From Candidatus Falkowiibacteriota bacterium (GTDB lineage: Bacteria; Patescibacteriota; Patescibacteriia; Patescibacteriales; UBA12465): a stretch of DNA of 52,800 nt. This document shows positions 32,713 to 43,801 of the stretch, in pieces (the first letter of the stretch is position 1; each line of letters opens with the position of its first letter). Both the position numbers and the translations under genes were made by a program. The DNA is taken from assembly GCA_903847415.1 (NCBI GenBank), contig CAINDR010000021.1:1-52800 (forward strand). The letters run 5' to 3'. The notes below the pieces were generated by a model. The model did no database searches, had not been told where the DNA came from, and worked only from the letters and a program-made list of their open reading frames with translations.

Positions 32713-33412
32713 AGTAAATTAATTGGCGACCAGGGAGTGCCATGCTTCGGGCTTTTCCTTTTTGATATACAAATGCATAACCATCTCCGTGCAGAGTAGC
32801 TTGATTATTTACTACTATCAACCAATTGCTCTCGCTAAATTGGATTACTGGCAAGTCGTTTTCTTGGTGATAGATTGTTGAGTTATTTTGTGTAGTCAGT
32901 TGAAAGTCTAACAAGCTTAATCCGTTAAAATCTTTTGGCATTATTATTGCCGTTTGATTCGTTGTTTTAATGCTTGGGCAAGCAAGTAACATGCTTTCAT
33001 CGCCAGCGATTAATCTAACCCCATTAAAGATTTTATTTCGCATAGGTTCCATTAGTTCTTCTTCTTGCAATTTTGTAAGCAGGCGAAAAATATTACCTTC
33101 TTCCGGGTGACAATCCAAAAGAATTGTAGCAATCCCAGAAAGATTTAAAAGCATTTCTTTCGGCGATTTAAAATTATATTTTTCGTACTCATGTATGGAA
33201 ATCAGGCTGTTGGCCCAGCCAATAGTTGTAAAAAATCTTTGAGTAGCCTGAAAATAGCAATCATAATCTTTGTAGCCATATGGTATATAAAGAATATATC
33301 GCAGAAGGCCATTTTCATCTTTGTGTTTAAAAGATGTTAAGAATTCTTGAAGCTGTGCTCCATATTCTTGTAGATATTTGTGGCGCAAGGCGCCCACCAG
33401 AAAAAGTTCCAT
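32711..33412 (-). CDS. peptidase S51-like protein, catalytic Ser apparently lost
   Basis: 233 residues, the size of dipeptidase E-like enzymes. The family order is recognisable: EEGNIFRLLTKLQEEEL (the GGGNT..LL strand), then IFNGVRLIAGDESMLLACPS, which aligns to GVPYIGWSAGANVACPT, then IKTTNQ and MPKDFNGLSLLDFQL. At the GxSAG nucleophile position the sequence has Asp (AGDES), so ordinary peptidase activity is doubtful. Possibly a binding protein, or the family match is only structural. Convergent with tatD. Confidence 0.6.
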   Translation of the reverse strand: MELFLVGALRHKYLQEYGAQLQEFLTSFKHKDENGLLRYILYIPYGYKDYDCYFQATQRFFTTIGWANSLISIHEYEKYNFKSPKEMLLNLSGIATILLDCHPEEGNIFRLLTKLQEEELMEPMRNKIFNGVRLIAGDESMLLACPSIKTTNQTAIIMPKDFNGLSLLDFQLTTQNNSTIYHQENDLPVIQFSESNWLIVVNNQATLHGDGYAFVYQKGKARSMALPGRQLIY

Positions 33413-33523
33413 TTTTTCCCCTTTCTAAATTGTTAATGATTATTTTTATTAGCTCCATCCTAGGATAAGCTGTTAAATATGTCAAATTTATTAGTAAATC
33501 CTGGTGATTTAGATTTTAAACAA

Positions 33524-33552
33524 TTGACTTCCTCCATTATTTGCGCTATAAA
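33524..33552 (+). promoter_or_regulatory. promoter of the ATP synthase operon
   Basis: TTGACT (33524-33529), 17 bases, TATAAA (33547-33552), with about 55 bases of leader before the first gene. Confidence 0.65.
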
Positions 33553-33579
33553 TGTAAAGGAACATTAATTTTTATCAAT

Positions 33580-33600
33580 AAAAAGGGGTTTTCCTTTTTT
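33580..33600 (+). promoter_or_regulatory. leader hairpin with T-run (possible attenuator)
   Basis: AAAAAGG-GGTTTT-CCTTTTTT, a short terminator-like stem inside the transcribed leader, 13 bases before the atpZ/I ATG. It could attenuate the operon; the stem is weak (2 GC pairs). Confidence 0.35.
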
Positions 33601-33612
33601 ATTTTTGCCTTG

Positions 33613-33873
33613 ATGCCAATAAACAATCAAGAAACAAAGAAAAACTGGTCAATTGCCATGAGAACCATGGGAGTTACTTCTGCTTGGATTGTTGGTCCGG
33701 TTTTGATTGGGTTAATGATTGGCAAATGGCTTGATCAGAGATATTCTTCTGATCCCTGGTTAATGATTATTTCTTTAGCCTTTTTCTTCCTGATTTCCAT
33801 GTTTGGCATTGTTAAGAATGCTCTTAAGGAATTCAAAAAGATTGAAGAAGAGGCTAAAAAAGATAAAGAATAG
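33613..33873 (+). CDS. atpZ: AtpZ/AtpI-like small membrane protein of the ATP synthase operon
   Basis: About 86 residues from ATG 33613; the track start at 33541 lies in the promoter. Two membrane helices (TSAWIVGPVLIGLMIG and WLMIISLAFFFLISMFG), joined by KWLDQRYSSDP, and a charged C-terminal helix, as in AtpZ/AtpI proteins that assist c-ring assembly or ion supply. Four bases before atpB. Confidence 0.75.
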   Translation: MPINNQETKKNWSIAMRTMGVTSAWIVGPVLIGLMIGKWLDQRYSSDPWLMIISLAFFFLISMFGIVKNALKEFKKIEEEAKKDKE

Positions 33874-33876
33874 TTT

Positions 33877-34695
33877 ATGTCAGCAGGAAGCGAGATTTTA
33901 CACGAAAATACTTTGTTTGCCGAACCGCTTTTTGAGGTTGGGCATTTCACAGTCACTAATTCCTTGTTGAATTCTTGGTTAGTGGTTTTTGTGGTGTTGA
34001 TTCTCGGTTTATTGATTAGGAATAAAATTAAATTAGTCCCTCGGGGAATCCAAAATGCCTTTGAAATTATTTTTGAAGGCTTTTTAAGTATTTTTGATGG
34101 AGTTACTGGTGACCGGAAACGTTCTTTAAAGTTTGCGCCCTTGGTGTTGGCTTTTTTCTTTTTTGTTTTGCTGAATAATTGGCTTGGTTTATTGCCGGGA
34201 GTTGGTTCAGTTGGGCAAGTGATCAGTAAACACGGAGAATTAATTTTTGTGCCTTATTTTCGCGGTGCTACCGCTGATTTGAACACCACTCTGGCTCTAG
34301 CGACTATCGGAGTTGTTTTGAGTCATATTTTTGGTGTTATGGCTGTTGGGGGCTGGAATTATTTAAACAAATTTATTAATATTAAAGCCTTCTTAGAAAT
34401 TCCAAAGAAGGTTTGTAAGGATCCAACTATTTTTTTGGTTAATCCAATCAAAGCTTTCGTTGGTTTAATTGAAGTGGTTGGTGAAGTTGCTAAAATTGCC
34501 AGTCTATCCTTTCGTTTGTTTGGTAATATTTTTGCCGGAGAAGTTCTCTTGGCGGCGATGTCTGCTATCTTGGCCTTTGGTGTGCCGATTCCATTTATGT
34601 TTTTAGAGGTGATTGTTGGTTTAATTCAGGCACTTATTTTTGCGATGCTAATTTTAACTTATCTTACTATCGCAACTACCGCCGAAGAACACTAG
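33877..34695 (+). CDS. atpB: ATP synthase Fo subunit a
   Basis: 272 residues with five to six membrane helices. The conserved Arg helix is SLSFRLFGNIFAGEVLL, and IEVIVGL-like EVIVGLIQALIFAMLILTYLTI is the last helix; both line the ion half-channels. The conserved Arg next to LFGN is intact. Confidence 0.95.
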   Translation: MSAGSEILHENTLFAEPLFEVGHFTVTNSLLNSWLVVFVVLILGLLIRNKIKLVPRGIQNAFEIIFEGFLSIFDGVTGDRKRSLKFAPLVLAFFFFVLLNNWLGLLPGVGSVGQVISKHGELIFVPYFRGATADLNTTLALATIGVVLSHIFGVMAVGGWNYLNKFINIKAFLEIPKKVCKDPTIFLVNPIKAFVGLIEVVGEVAKIASLSFRLFGNIFAGEVLLAAMSAILAFGVPIPFMFLEVIVGLIQALIFAMLILTYLTIATTAEEH

Positions 34696-34739
34696 TTATT
34701 ATTTTATATATAAAGAATTAAGTAATTCAGTTTTCCTAG

Positions 34740-34994
<255 letters not shown>

Positions 34995-35007
34995 TAATTT
35001 GGTTCGC

Positions 35008-35030
35008 TGGATCTGGAAATTCCGGGTCTA
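35008..35030 (+). other. intercistronic RNA hairpin between atpE and atpF
   Basis: GATCTGGAA opposite TTCCGGGTC forms a continuous stem if G-U pairs are allowed. It may set the higher atpE dosage needed for the c-ring, by protecting upstream mRNA. Confidence 0.35.
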
Positions 35031-35056
35031 GTCATTAGTTTATTATTATCAAAAAT

Positions 35057-35545
35057 ATGGAATCTTTAGTATCCGTTTTTCATCTTGATTTAAAATTATT
35101 CATCGCTCAAATAATCAATTTTTCGATTGTTTTGGCGGTTCTTTATTATTTTGCCTTTAAGCCAATCTCTAAGGTGATGGAAGAAAGAAGTCAAAAAATT
35201 GAGAAAAGTTTAAATGATGCTCAGGAAATTGCTTCTAAATTAAGTGAGGCAGAGATTGAGAAAAAAAATATTATTGCTGAGGCTAAAAAAGCAGCCACAG
35301 AAATTTTGGAAAACGCAAATTTTCAAGGAGAAGAGAAGCAAAAAGAGATGATTAATAAAGCAAAAGAGGATATTGGTCAGATTATTAATGCCGAAAAAGC
35401 GAAGATTCAAATTGAAAAAGCAGAAACCCTGAAAGCTTTAAAAGCAGAAACCGCAGAGTTGGTTGTGTTAACAGTGGAAAAAATATTAAAAGAGAAAATC
35501 AATGGCGAAAAAGACCAAGAGTTAATCAAAAATCTGGTTAAATAG
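35057..35545 (+). CDS. atpF: ATP synthase Fo subunit b
   Basis: 162 residues. One N-terminal membrane helix (IAQIINFSIVLAVLYYFAF) followed by KPI and a long charged coiled coil (MEERSQKIEKSLNDAQEI...), the peripheral stalk. Ends with a delta-binding helix. Confidence 0.94.
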   Translation: MESLVSVFHLDLKLFIAQIINFSIVLAVLYYFAFKPISKVMEERSQKIEKSLNDAQEIASKLSEAEIEKKNIIAEAKKAATEILENANFQGEEKQKEMINKAKEDIGQIINAEKAKIQIEKAETLKALKAETAELVVLTVEKILKEKINGEKDQELIKNLVK

Positions 35546-35550
35546 TTTTT

Positions 35551-35952
35551 ATGAAAATTACTGCGAAACAATACGCTCAGAGTTTATATGATTCAATTGT
35601 TGGTAAATCTGAAGAGGAGGCCAGCGCTGTTTTGCGTAGCTTTGTAGCAGTTTTAGGAAGAGACAGGGTGTTAAATCGCGAGAAGGAAATTATTGCTGCT
35701 TTCACGGAAATTTGGAATTCTGAAAATGGGGAACTAGCAGCCTCAATTTCTAGCGCTCACGAACTCGTTGAAAATTCTCGCGTGGTGATTACAGATTATT
35801 TGAAAAACCGAACTGGTGCGAAAAAGGTTGTTTTAGCAGAAAGTGTTGACGCTAATTTACTTGGAGGTTTTATTTTAAAATATGAAAGTAAAGTTTTAGA
35901 TGGAAGCTTAAAGACGAATTTGGAGGATTTGAAGGCAAGTATGAAAAAGTAG
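35551..35952 (+). CDS. atpH: ATP synthase F1 subunit delta, short form
   Basis: 133 residues, shorter than the usual about 175. The C-terminal delta signature is clear: SVDANLLGGFILKYESKVLDGS. The N-terminal helical bundle is reduced. It links F1 to the b stalk. Five bases after atpF. Confidence 0.85.
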   Translation: MKITAKQYAQSLYDSIVGKSEEEASAVLRSFVAVLGRDRVLNREKEIIAAFTEIWNSENGELAASISSAHELVENSRVVITDYLKNRTGAKKVVLAESVDANLLGGFILKYESKVLDGSLKTNLEDLKASMKK

Positions 35953-35970
35953 TTGTTCTTTTGGAAATAA

Positions 35971-36002
35971 AAAAACAGTATATACGAATATAGACTGCTT
36001 TA
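35971..36002 (-). terminator. probable terminator of the inserted minus-strand ORF
   Basis: Minus strand: AGCAGTCTATA-TTCG-TATATACTGTT then a T-run; two mismatches in the stem. Confidence 0.45.
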
Positions 36003-36011
36003 AAGAGAATA

Positions 36012-36206
36012 TCAAGGTTTGTTTTCTTTGATTGCTTTAATAATTTTTCTTTCAGCGATGGCGATAGAAGTAATTATTAATAAACTAAAAGTTAGAATTA
36101 CTGAAACCAAATCCACAGGAGTAAGATGACCACTAGTATCGACAAGACGAATAAGCATATTTATAAAAGAAAATATTCCTAGGACAGTAAAAATTTTGAC
36201 TTTCAT
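36012..36206 (-). CDS. small two-helix membrane protein, antisense inside the atp operon
   Basis: 64 residues: MKVKIFTVLGIFSFINML, a polar loop (RLVDTSGHLTPVD), then LVSVILTFSLLIITSIAIA and a basic tail (ERKIIKAIKENK). No family recognised. It lies between atpH and atpA on the other strand, with a terminator-like structure after it, so it separates the operon's Fo-delta part from the F1 part. Confidence 0.55.
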   Translation of the reverse strand: MKVKIFTVLGIFSFINMLIRLVDTSGHLTPVDLVSVILTFSLLIITSIAIAERKIIKAIKENKP

Positions 36207-36272
36207 TTTTTTTAATTTTAAAGAATTTATACTAAAATTTACTCACACTAACTATATCATAATATAAAATAT

Positions 36273-37787
36273 ATGTCAACTAAGGACTTTATTATCGAAC
36301 AACTGAAGACGGAAATTTCCGGATTTAAGGCTGAAATTAGTGAGAAATCAGTCGGAAGAGTTTTGAAGATTTCTGACGGCATCGCTCTTGTTTCTGGTTT
36401 ATCAGAAGCAATGATGTCTGAAATTTTAATTTTTAAAACCGCTCATGGTGATGTTTCCGGTGTGGCTTTGAATTTAGAGGAGAATCTCGTTGGTGCCATT
36501 ATTTTGGGCGAATTCACTCACATTAAAGAAGGTGATGAAGTTTTGGCGACAAAGCGTATTTTGGAAGTGCCAGTTGGTGAAGCTTTGGTTGGTCGTGTGG
36601 TTGATCCTCTTGGTGAACCAGTCGATGGCAAGGGAAAAATTGAAGCTAGTAAGTTCTATCCAGTAGAAAAGATTGCTCCTGGTGTTATTACCCGCGCTTC
36701 CGTTAATCAACCAGTCCAGACGGGTATCAAATCTATTGATGCGATGATTCCGATTGGTCGTGGTCAACGCGAATTGATTATCGGTGATCGTCAGTTGGGA
36801 AAAACCGCAATTGCGATTGATACAATCATCAACCAGAAAGGACAAAACATGAAATGTGTTTACGTTGCCATTGGTCAGAAAGAATCGAAAATTGCTGGCA
36901 TTGTTGCCAAACTTGAAGAAGCGGGCGCAATGGAATACACCACAATCGTTTTAGCTGGTGCTTCCTCTCCAGCTTCATTGCTTTACATTGCTCCATATGC
37001 TGGCTGTGCCATGGCTGAATATTTCTTAGATAAAGGTGAAGATGTTTTAATCGTTTACGATGATTTGTCTAAACATGCTGTTTCTTATCGCGAAATTTCA
37101 CTTTTACTCCGCCGCCCACCAGGTCGCGAAGCTTATCCTGGTGATGTTTTTTACCTCCATTCTCGTTTACTCGAGCGTGCTTGTAAATTAAATTCTGATT
37201 TTGGTGGAGGTTCAATTACTGCTTTACCAATCATTGAAACTCAGGCCGGAGATTTATCTGCCTATATTCCAACTAACGTGATTTCCATTACTGATGGTCA
37301 AATCTTCTTAGAGCCAGAATTATTCTATAAGGGAAATCGTCCAGCAGTTAACGCCGGGTTATCAGTTTCTCGCGTTGGATCTTCTGCTCAGATTAAGGCG
37401 ATGAAAAAAGTGGCCGGAAAAATGCGTCTTGAAGCAGCTCAATATCGGGAACTCGCTGGTTTTGCTCAATTTGGCTCTGATCTCGATGAAGATACCAGAA
37501 AGAAATTGGAACGCGGCAAGAGATTATATGAAATTTTAAAGCAAGATCAATATCAACCATTGGCAGTAGCCAAGCAGGTTTTGATTTACTGGTCTTTATT
37601 GGGCGGTCATTTGGATGATATCGCTGTTGAAGATATTCGCACTTTTGAAGCTGGTTTGTATAAATACGCCGATACCAATGATGAAGTACTCAAATTAATT
37701 ACTGAAAAGAAGGAGTTGTCCGAAGAGATTGAAGAAAAAATGAAGACCCTTTTGAACGATTATAAGCTTGTTTATGGCCAAAACTAA
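36273..37787 (+). CDS. atpA: ATP synthase F1 subunit alpha
   Basis: 504 residues. Non-catalytic P-loop [11 protein letters not shown], the [14 protein letters not shown] beta-barrel/nucleotide domain junction and the family signature region [17 protein letters not shown]. Full length. Its leader (36207-36272) must carry its own promoter if the antisense ORF and terminator act as drawn. Confidence 0.97.
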   Translation: MSTKDFIIEQLKTEISGFKAEISEKSVGRVLKISDGIALVSGLSEAMMSEILIFKTAHGDVSGVALNLEENLVGAIILGEFTHIKEGDEVLATKRILEVPVGEALVGRVVDPLGEPVDGKGKIEASKFYPVEKIAPGVITRASVNQPVQTGIKSIDAMIPIGRGQRELIIGDRQLGKTAIAIDTIINQKGQNMKCVYVAIGQKESKIAGIVAKLEEAGAMEYTTIVLAGASSPASLLYIAPYAGCAMAEYFLDKGEDVLIVYDDLSKHAVSYREISLLLRRPPGREAYPGDVFYLHSRLLERACKLNSDFGGGSITALPIIETQAGDLSAYIPTNVISITDGQIFLEPELFYKGNRPAVNAGLSVSRVGSSAQIKAMKKVAGKMRLEAAQYRELAGFAQFGSDLDEDTRKKLERGKRLYEILKQDQYQPLAVAKQVLIYWSLLGGHLDDIAVEDIRTFEAGLYKYADTNDEVLKLITEKKELSEEIEEKMKTLLNDYKLVYGQN

Positions 37788-38724
37788 GGAGATATCCCGC
37801 CGCATTAAATCTGTTGCTAACACTAAAAAGATTACCAGAGCAATGGAAATGGTCGCCGCGGCTAAAATGAGAAAAGCATTAGAAGCGGTTTTGAAAACTC
37901 GCACTTACGCAAATTTAAGTTGGGAGACAGTTTTGCGTTTGGCTAAGTTATCTCAGGCACAAAGTGAACCACTTCATCGTTTATTGACGAAGAGAAAAAA
38001 AATTAACCGCGTTGCAATTATCGTTATTACCTCTAATCGCGGTCTTTGCGGTGGTTTTAACTCCGCCTTGATTGCAAAAATAAAAGAATCCATTGTTCGT
38101 CATCCAGTTAAAACTGATTTTATTTTAGTTGGACGCAAGGGAACTCCTTTGTATGGATTACCAAACACAGAGGTGGCCGCTGAATTTTCCAAAGAAGACA
38201 TTTTAACCAGCATTTCGGAGATAGCTCCAATTGGTAAAATGGCTGCTAGCGATTACTTGAGTCGTAAGTATGATAAAGTTCTGGTTGCTTATACAGATTT
38301 TATTAGTGCTAGTAGTCAAATAGCTCGAGTGAAGCAAATTTTACCAGTTGATTTGAATGTTGATGAATATCTTGGGGTGGCGAGTTCAAACCCAAAGATT
38401 GGTGTTACCAAGGAAATGATCACCGAGAAGAGCAACGAGCATTTAGCAGTTGAACAAGGAAAATATGAATTTGTTTTTGAGCCAAGTCCGAGAGCGGTAT
38501 TAGACAAAATCATTCCTCGTCTTTTAGAAATTCAGTTATATCAAGCATTTTTAGAATCAAATGCTTCTGAGCACAGCGCCCGAATGAGTGCAATGCATCA
38601 GGCAACTGAAGCAGCAAGTGATATGGTTGCAGAGTTAACTTTATTTTATAACAAAGCGCGTCAAGCTGGTATTACCGCCGAGATTGCAGAAATCAGCGCG
38701 GGCGCAAACGCTCTTGCCGAATAA
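37774..38724 (+). CDS. atpG: ATP synthase F1 subunit gamma
   Basis: About 316 residues from ATG 37774 ([14 protein letters not shown]), overlapping atpA by 14 bases. N-terminal coiled coil [15 protein letters not shown], conserved [12 protein letters not shown]-terminal coiled coil [19 protein letters not shown]. The rotating central shaft. Confidence 0.95.
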   Translation: MAKTKEISRRIKSVANTKKITRAMEMVAAAKMRKALEAVLKTRTYANLSWETVLRLAKLSQAQSEPLHRLLTKRKKINRVAIIVITSNRGLCGGFNSALIAKIKESIVRHPVKTDFILVGRKGTPLYGLPNTEVAAEFSKEDILTSISEIAPIGKMAASDYLSRKYDKVLVAYTDFISASSQIARVKQILPVDLNVDEYLGVASSNPKIGVTKEMITEKSNEHLAVEQGKYEFVFEPSPRAVLDKIIPRLLEIQLYQAFLESNASEHSARMSAMHQATEAASDMVAELTLFYNKARQAGITAEIAEISAGANALAE

Positions 38725-38747
38725 TTTTTAAGGATAAAAATAATTAA

Positions 38748-40142
<1,395 letters not shown>

Positions 40143-40145
40143 GCT

Positions 40146-40592
40146 ATGTCTGAAAATAAAAGTATTAAATTTGAAATTGTGACACCAGAAAGAGTTCTTT
40201 TGAAAGAACAAATTTTGTCTGTCAGCGTCCCAACAACCAGTGGCGAGGTAACAATTTTACCAGACCACATCCCTTTGATATCTATTTTAAAGCCAGGTGT
40301 ATTGGAAATTCATTTAGTAAACGGGGAAATTTCTCTGATGTCTGTTTCTGGTGGTTTTTTGGAAGTCTTAAAAAACAAGATTGTGATTCTTGCTGATACT
40401 GCTGAAAAAGCGGAAGAATTAGATGAAGAAAGAATCAAAAATGCTCGCTTGAAAGCTGAAGAAATGCGAACGAGTGAGAAGTTTAAGGATGATGTTGAGT
40501 TTGCCGATTTGGCAGTTCGCCTAGAAAAAGAATTAGCCCGTGAACATACTTTGAATAAGTGGCGTAAATTGAAAGGATTTAAAAAAGAATAA
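40146..40592 (+). CDS. atpC: ATP synthase F1 subunit epsilon
   Basis: 148 residues. N-terminal beta sandwich (KFEIVTPERVLLKEQ, LPDHIPLIS-like ILPDHIPLISILKPG, VSGGFLEVLKNKIVILAD) and a C-terminal helical hairpin. Couples and brakes the rotor. Last gene of the operon. Confidence 0.93.
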   Translation: MSENKSIKFEIVTPERVLLKEQILSVSVPTTSGEVTILPDHIPLISILKPGVLEIHLVNGEISLMSVSGGFLEVLKNKIVILADTAEKAEELDEERIKNARLKAEEMRTSEKFKDDVEFADLAVRLEKELAREHTLNKWRKLKGFKKE

Positions 40593-40611
40593 ATTTTTTC
40601 AAAATTAATTA

Positions 40612-40640
40612 TTGACAGTTATGTTTTTTTAGTGTTAACT
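40612..40640 (+). promoter_or_regulatory. promoter of the 40679 gene
   Basis: TTGACA, 17 bases, TTAACT; about 38 bases before the ATG. Confidence 0.5.
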
Positions 40641-40678
40641 AAAGACTTCAGCTGTTTAACAATTTAAAAATTATCAAT

Positions 40679-42262
40679 ATGAAAGATTTTTTACCAGAAA
40701 TCAGTTTATTGCCTAGCTTAGAGGCTTATACGACTAAAAGTTACGAAACTTTTAGCTTAAAAGACGAAAGATTCTTCAAAATGACCATGCTAAAAATGGC
40801 TCATTTTATCTCAACTAGAAATGATCGAATTGACGATTTAAAGTCTACCGAGATTTTAGAGGCCTTAGAGATAAAAAAGAATTTTTTTCCATACGAAACT
40901 CCATATTTGGTTCTTTGTGTGGATGGAAGGTTGATGCAGAAGGTTTTTGCTTGTCTTCATGGCAAGGCTTTTTCAGCTCCTGCCGGTGATGTTAAATCTG
41001 ATTTTTTGCCGGTTAGAGGAAGTGAAAAACTTTTTCTTAAAAAGGGTCGATTCTCAGAGATGCTTCAAGAGGCTCATCAAAAACAAAATGGTCTTTTTCA
41101 TCTAGTTTTTGATAGTCATCTTCACTGTGCAGCCGGGAAAATTGCTGCCGAAGATTGTCATTGTGGTCCAGTTTCCGATGAGGGATTATTTGATGATGTG
41201 GTGAAAAAAATTGCTAAAAAACAAGCAGTTTTGGAATTTTGTCAAAAAGAATTTCCCAATGATGAAGTTTTTGTTTCTCAAACCTCTTTTAATCCTAGCG
41301 ATGGCTTTTTGTTTGTTGGTTTAGAAAAAACAGAATGTCTAGAATTAGCCAAAGGATCTTACACAAATGAGCTTCTGATGGAGTTGGTGGATAAAAATTT
41401 GATTATTTCGACCGCCAAAGAATCTGAGAAATTTCAGAAATTATTGCAAAATCATTTTTTTGATTGTGATTATCGCAATGATTATCGAAAATCAACAATT
41501 AATTTCTGGAAGAATTTTACCGAAATGTCTGAAATTTTACTTCCTCATTTTGAAGAAAAAATTAGAAGCGTTCTTGGTTTTAATAACGAAAAAAGAATCA
41601 AACAGTTGGCTGCTCTTTTAGCTGCTAACACCTTCAATGGTTATTTGCATAATCATCAAGCCGATGGATCTTTAAAGGAATATCCTTATAAAGACCACAA
41701 AGAAAGCGTTATTTCAGTTACTCTTTCGGAAAAGGGTCCATTTTCTGGGGCAGAATCTTTCTTCGTTTATCCAGGAAACAAAATGGTTTCCAGTGGTATT
41801 AAATTAGGTCGCACCTTGGTGATTAAGAATCGAAGTAACGGCAACATGTCACCACTAGAAATAGAAGCTGTTGATCATATTTTTGGGAATCAATTCGCTG
41901 ATTATGCAAAGGCACCAGTTCCAGTAGTTTTTTTTCAAAGAACTAGGAAAGAAATTTCTTTAGAAGAGAAGGAAAAATTACAGGGAATTAACTGGACTGA
42001 TTTAGTGGATAGTCAATGGTTTGATTGGAGTGATCAAGATTTCTCTTCTTATTTAGAAGAAAAACTTCCTGACGTGTCGATGAATATCTTCAATGCCATG
42101 AATGAACTTCGAAAAATGGCTATTGAGCTTTATGAACCAGGTCAACCATCTTCAGATGATTTTCTAGCTGGTCGAATTATTCCTTTTTGGTTTCTTTCCG
42201 GACCAGATCGCGAAATAATCGCTCCAATACCATTTATAATGAATGGTTATCGAAAAGAATAG
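40679..42262 (+). CDS. unknown large protein with beta-carbonic-anhydrase-like CxDxR...HxxC motifs
   Basis: 527 residues, no full-length family recognised. Near residue 80, YLVLCVDGRLMQK contains CxDxR, followed by FSAPAGD, and near residue 155 FDSHLHCAAGK contains HxxC. In beta-carbonic anhydrases CxDxR and HxxC supply the zinc Cys, Asp-Arg dyad, zinc His and Cys. HCGP/CHCGPVS follow closely. The remaining 350 residues are mixed alpha/beta. No signal peptide or membrane helix. It has its own promoter and terminator. Confidence 0.5.
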   Translation: MKDFLPEISLLPSLEAYTTKSYETFSLKDERFFKMTMLKMAHFISTRNDRIDDLKSTEILEALEIKKNFFPYETPYLVLCVDGRLMQKVFACLHGKAFSAPAGDVKSDFLPVRGSEKLFLKKGRFSEMLQEAHQKQNGLFHLVFDSHLHCAAGKIAAEDCHCGPVSDEGLFDDVVKKIAKKQAVLEFCQKEFPNDEVFVSQTSFNPSDGFLFVGLEKTECLELAKGSYTNELLMELVDKNLIISTAKESEKFQKLLQNHFFDCDYRNDYRKSTINFWKNFTEMSEILLPHFEEKIRSVLGFNNEKRIKQLAALLAANTFNGYLHNHQADGSLKEYPYKDHKESVISVTLSEKGPFSGAESFFVYPGNKMVSSGIKLGRTLVIKNRSNGNMSPLEIEAVDHIFGNQFADYAKAPVPVVFFQRTRKEISLEEKEKLQGINWTDLVDSQWFDWSDQDFSSYLEEKLPDVSMNIFNAMNELRKMAIELYEPGQPSSDDFLAGRIIPFWFLSGPDREIIAPIPFIMNGYRKE

Positions 42263-42270
42263 TATTTCAA

Positions 42271-42302
42271 AAGCCCTTGAATTTTCAGGGGCTTGTTTTT
42301 TT
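42271..42302 (+). terminator. intrinsic terminator
   Basis: AAGCCCTTGA pairs with TCAGGGGCTT (one G-U), followed by GTTTTTTT. Confidence 0.8.
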
Positions 42303-42320
42303 ATCCAAGACTATAGCCTT

Positions 42321-43112
42321 TTAAAATAGTAGACTAATTAATATTAAGAATCCAATCACAATCCGATACCAGCCAAAAGCCTGAAAGTCGTTCTTTTGAA
42401 TATATTTGATTAAGAATTTAATGCCGATAATTGCTGTGATAAATGAGGTTATAAAACCAACCATCCAGAGAGTCAACTGTTCTCCTGATAAGGCGCTAGG
42501 ATTTTTATAAATATCCAAAACTGTTGCCGCAAGCATCGTTGGAATTGCCAGTAAAAAAGAAAACTCAACAATCGTTTTTCGGTTAATTCCCAGACCCAAA
42601 CCGCCAATAATTGTTGCTGCAGATCTTGAGACACCAGGAATCATTGCTAAGGATTGAGCGACACCAAGAATAACCGCTTGGCGATAACTTATTTTTTCCA
42701 GTTCCATTGTTTCGGTTTTTGCATCAATTATTTTACTCTTTTTTGCGTGCCATTTTTCAAAGAAAATCAGTAATATTCCGCCGATTAGTAAGGATAAGGC
42801 AATTACCAATAAGCTTTCTAGTAAAAAGTTTTTAATAATTTTGTACATCACAAGACCGATAATAGCCGTTGGAATAAAGGCAGCTGCCAGTTTCCAAATA
42901 ATGGAAAAATTTTGCCAAAGACGTTTCCAATATAGAACAACAACTGCCAAAATTGCTCCAAGCTGAATTGAGATTTCAAAAGTCTTGAGAAACTCTGATG
43001 AAGGAATGCCCAGTATTTTTCCGGTAATAATTAGATGGGCGGTTGAAGAAATTGGTAGAAATTCTGTGATACCTTCAACGATTCCGAGAATAATGGATTG
43101 AATAATAGTCAT
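42321..43112 (-). CDS. uppP: undecaprenyl-diphosphatase UppP/BacA
   Basis: 263 residues, seven to eight membrane helices. Family motifs: EGITEFLPISSTAHLII near the N-terminus and PGVSRSAATIIGGL in the middle, both with the active-site Glu/Ser/Arg. It recycles the undecaprenyl carrier for peptidoglycan synthesis and gives bacitracin tolerance in other species. A -10 TATAAT (plus 43121-43126) lies eight bases upstream of its ATG. Confidence 0.96.
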   Translation of the reverse strand: MTIIQSIILGIVEGITEFLPISSTAHLIITGKILGIPSSEFLKTFEISIQLGAILAVVVLYWKRLWQNFSIIWKLAAAFIPTAIIGLVMYKIIKNFLLESLLVIALSLLIGGILLIFFEKWHAKKSKIIDAKTETMELEKISYRQAVILGVAQSLAMIPGVSRSAATIIGGLGLGINRKTIVEFSFLLAIPTMLAATVLDIYKNPSALSGEQLTLWMVGFITSFITAIIGIKFLIKYIQKNDFQAFGWYRIVIGFLILISLLF

Positions 43113-43221
43113 AAATTGAGATTATATTTTTTATTTTAGCGCACTCTTGTCAGCCTGGCTACTACTTGACAAAAATAAGAATAATTATAATATATATAAA
43201 CATTCCTTTAAAAATAAAATC

Positions 43222-43707
43222 ATGGTTCTAAAAAATGAATTAATAAGTAGGAGTTCCTATCTAGAGTTAGTGGGAGATATTTTTTTTAATCCACTTGCTT
43301 CTAATGACTTTTTGTTTTTACCAATTATTTCTGACCGAGAACATCTTCCAGAAAATATGAAGAATTTGGCGCGAATTTATCGAGTGATTCAAGAGGGCAG
43401 TTATCGAGAGTTAGCTCTTTCTTTGCAGGTCGGCTTTAATCAATTGTTTTTTAGCGAAGACAATCTCTTGTCCTCTTGTGTTGTAGATGCAAAAATCTTG
43501 CCGATTTATAAGACTGGCAATCGGATTTTTTTTCTTTTTAAAAGAAAAACTGGTAAGGCTTATTCGGTGGTCATCGCTAAAAAGATTTATTTTCGCAGTC
43601 TAGCAAAAGTGAACAAACTACCTTTTGGTGTTTGTTTGGATGTAAAAAATTTAGAAAATCAAGAAATTATTGCTTGTCAGGGAAATTTTTTAGCATTTCC
43701 TTGTTGA
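43222..43707 (+). CDS. hypothetical protein (161 aa)
   Basis: Start set at ATG 43222 (MVLKNELISRS); the track start (43147) includes promoter-like DNA (TTGACA 43166, TAATAT 43188). Not recognised. Alpha/beta, with the charged central strand pair KILPIYKTGNRIFFLFKRKTG and Cys residues at LSSCVV, GVCLD, IACQG and the C-terminal FPC. No signal peptide. Ends just before a strong terminator. Confidence 0.6.
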   Translation: MVLKNELISRSSYLELVGDIFFNPLASNDFLFLPIISDREHLPENMKNLARIYRVIQEGSYRELALSLQVGFNQLFFSEDNLLSSCVVDAKILPIYKTGNRIFFLFKRKTGKAYSVVIAKKIYFRSLAKVNKLPFGVCLDVKNLENQEIIACQGNFLAFPC

Positions 43708-43709
43708 CC

Positions 43710-43740
43710 AAAACAGCTTTAAATTAAAGCTGTTTTTTTT
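43710..43740 (+). terminator. intrinsic terminator
   Basis: AAAACAGCTTTAA/TTAAAGCTGTTTT, 13-bp perfect complement, with eight T's. Confidence 0.85.
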
Positions 43741-43801
43741 GTTAACTATTTTCGCCAAAAACTTCTTTTTTTGTTATAATATTTATACTATTAGAAATTA
43801 T

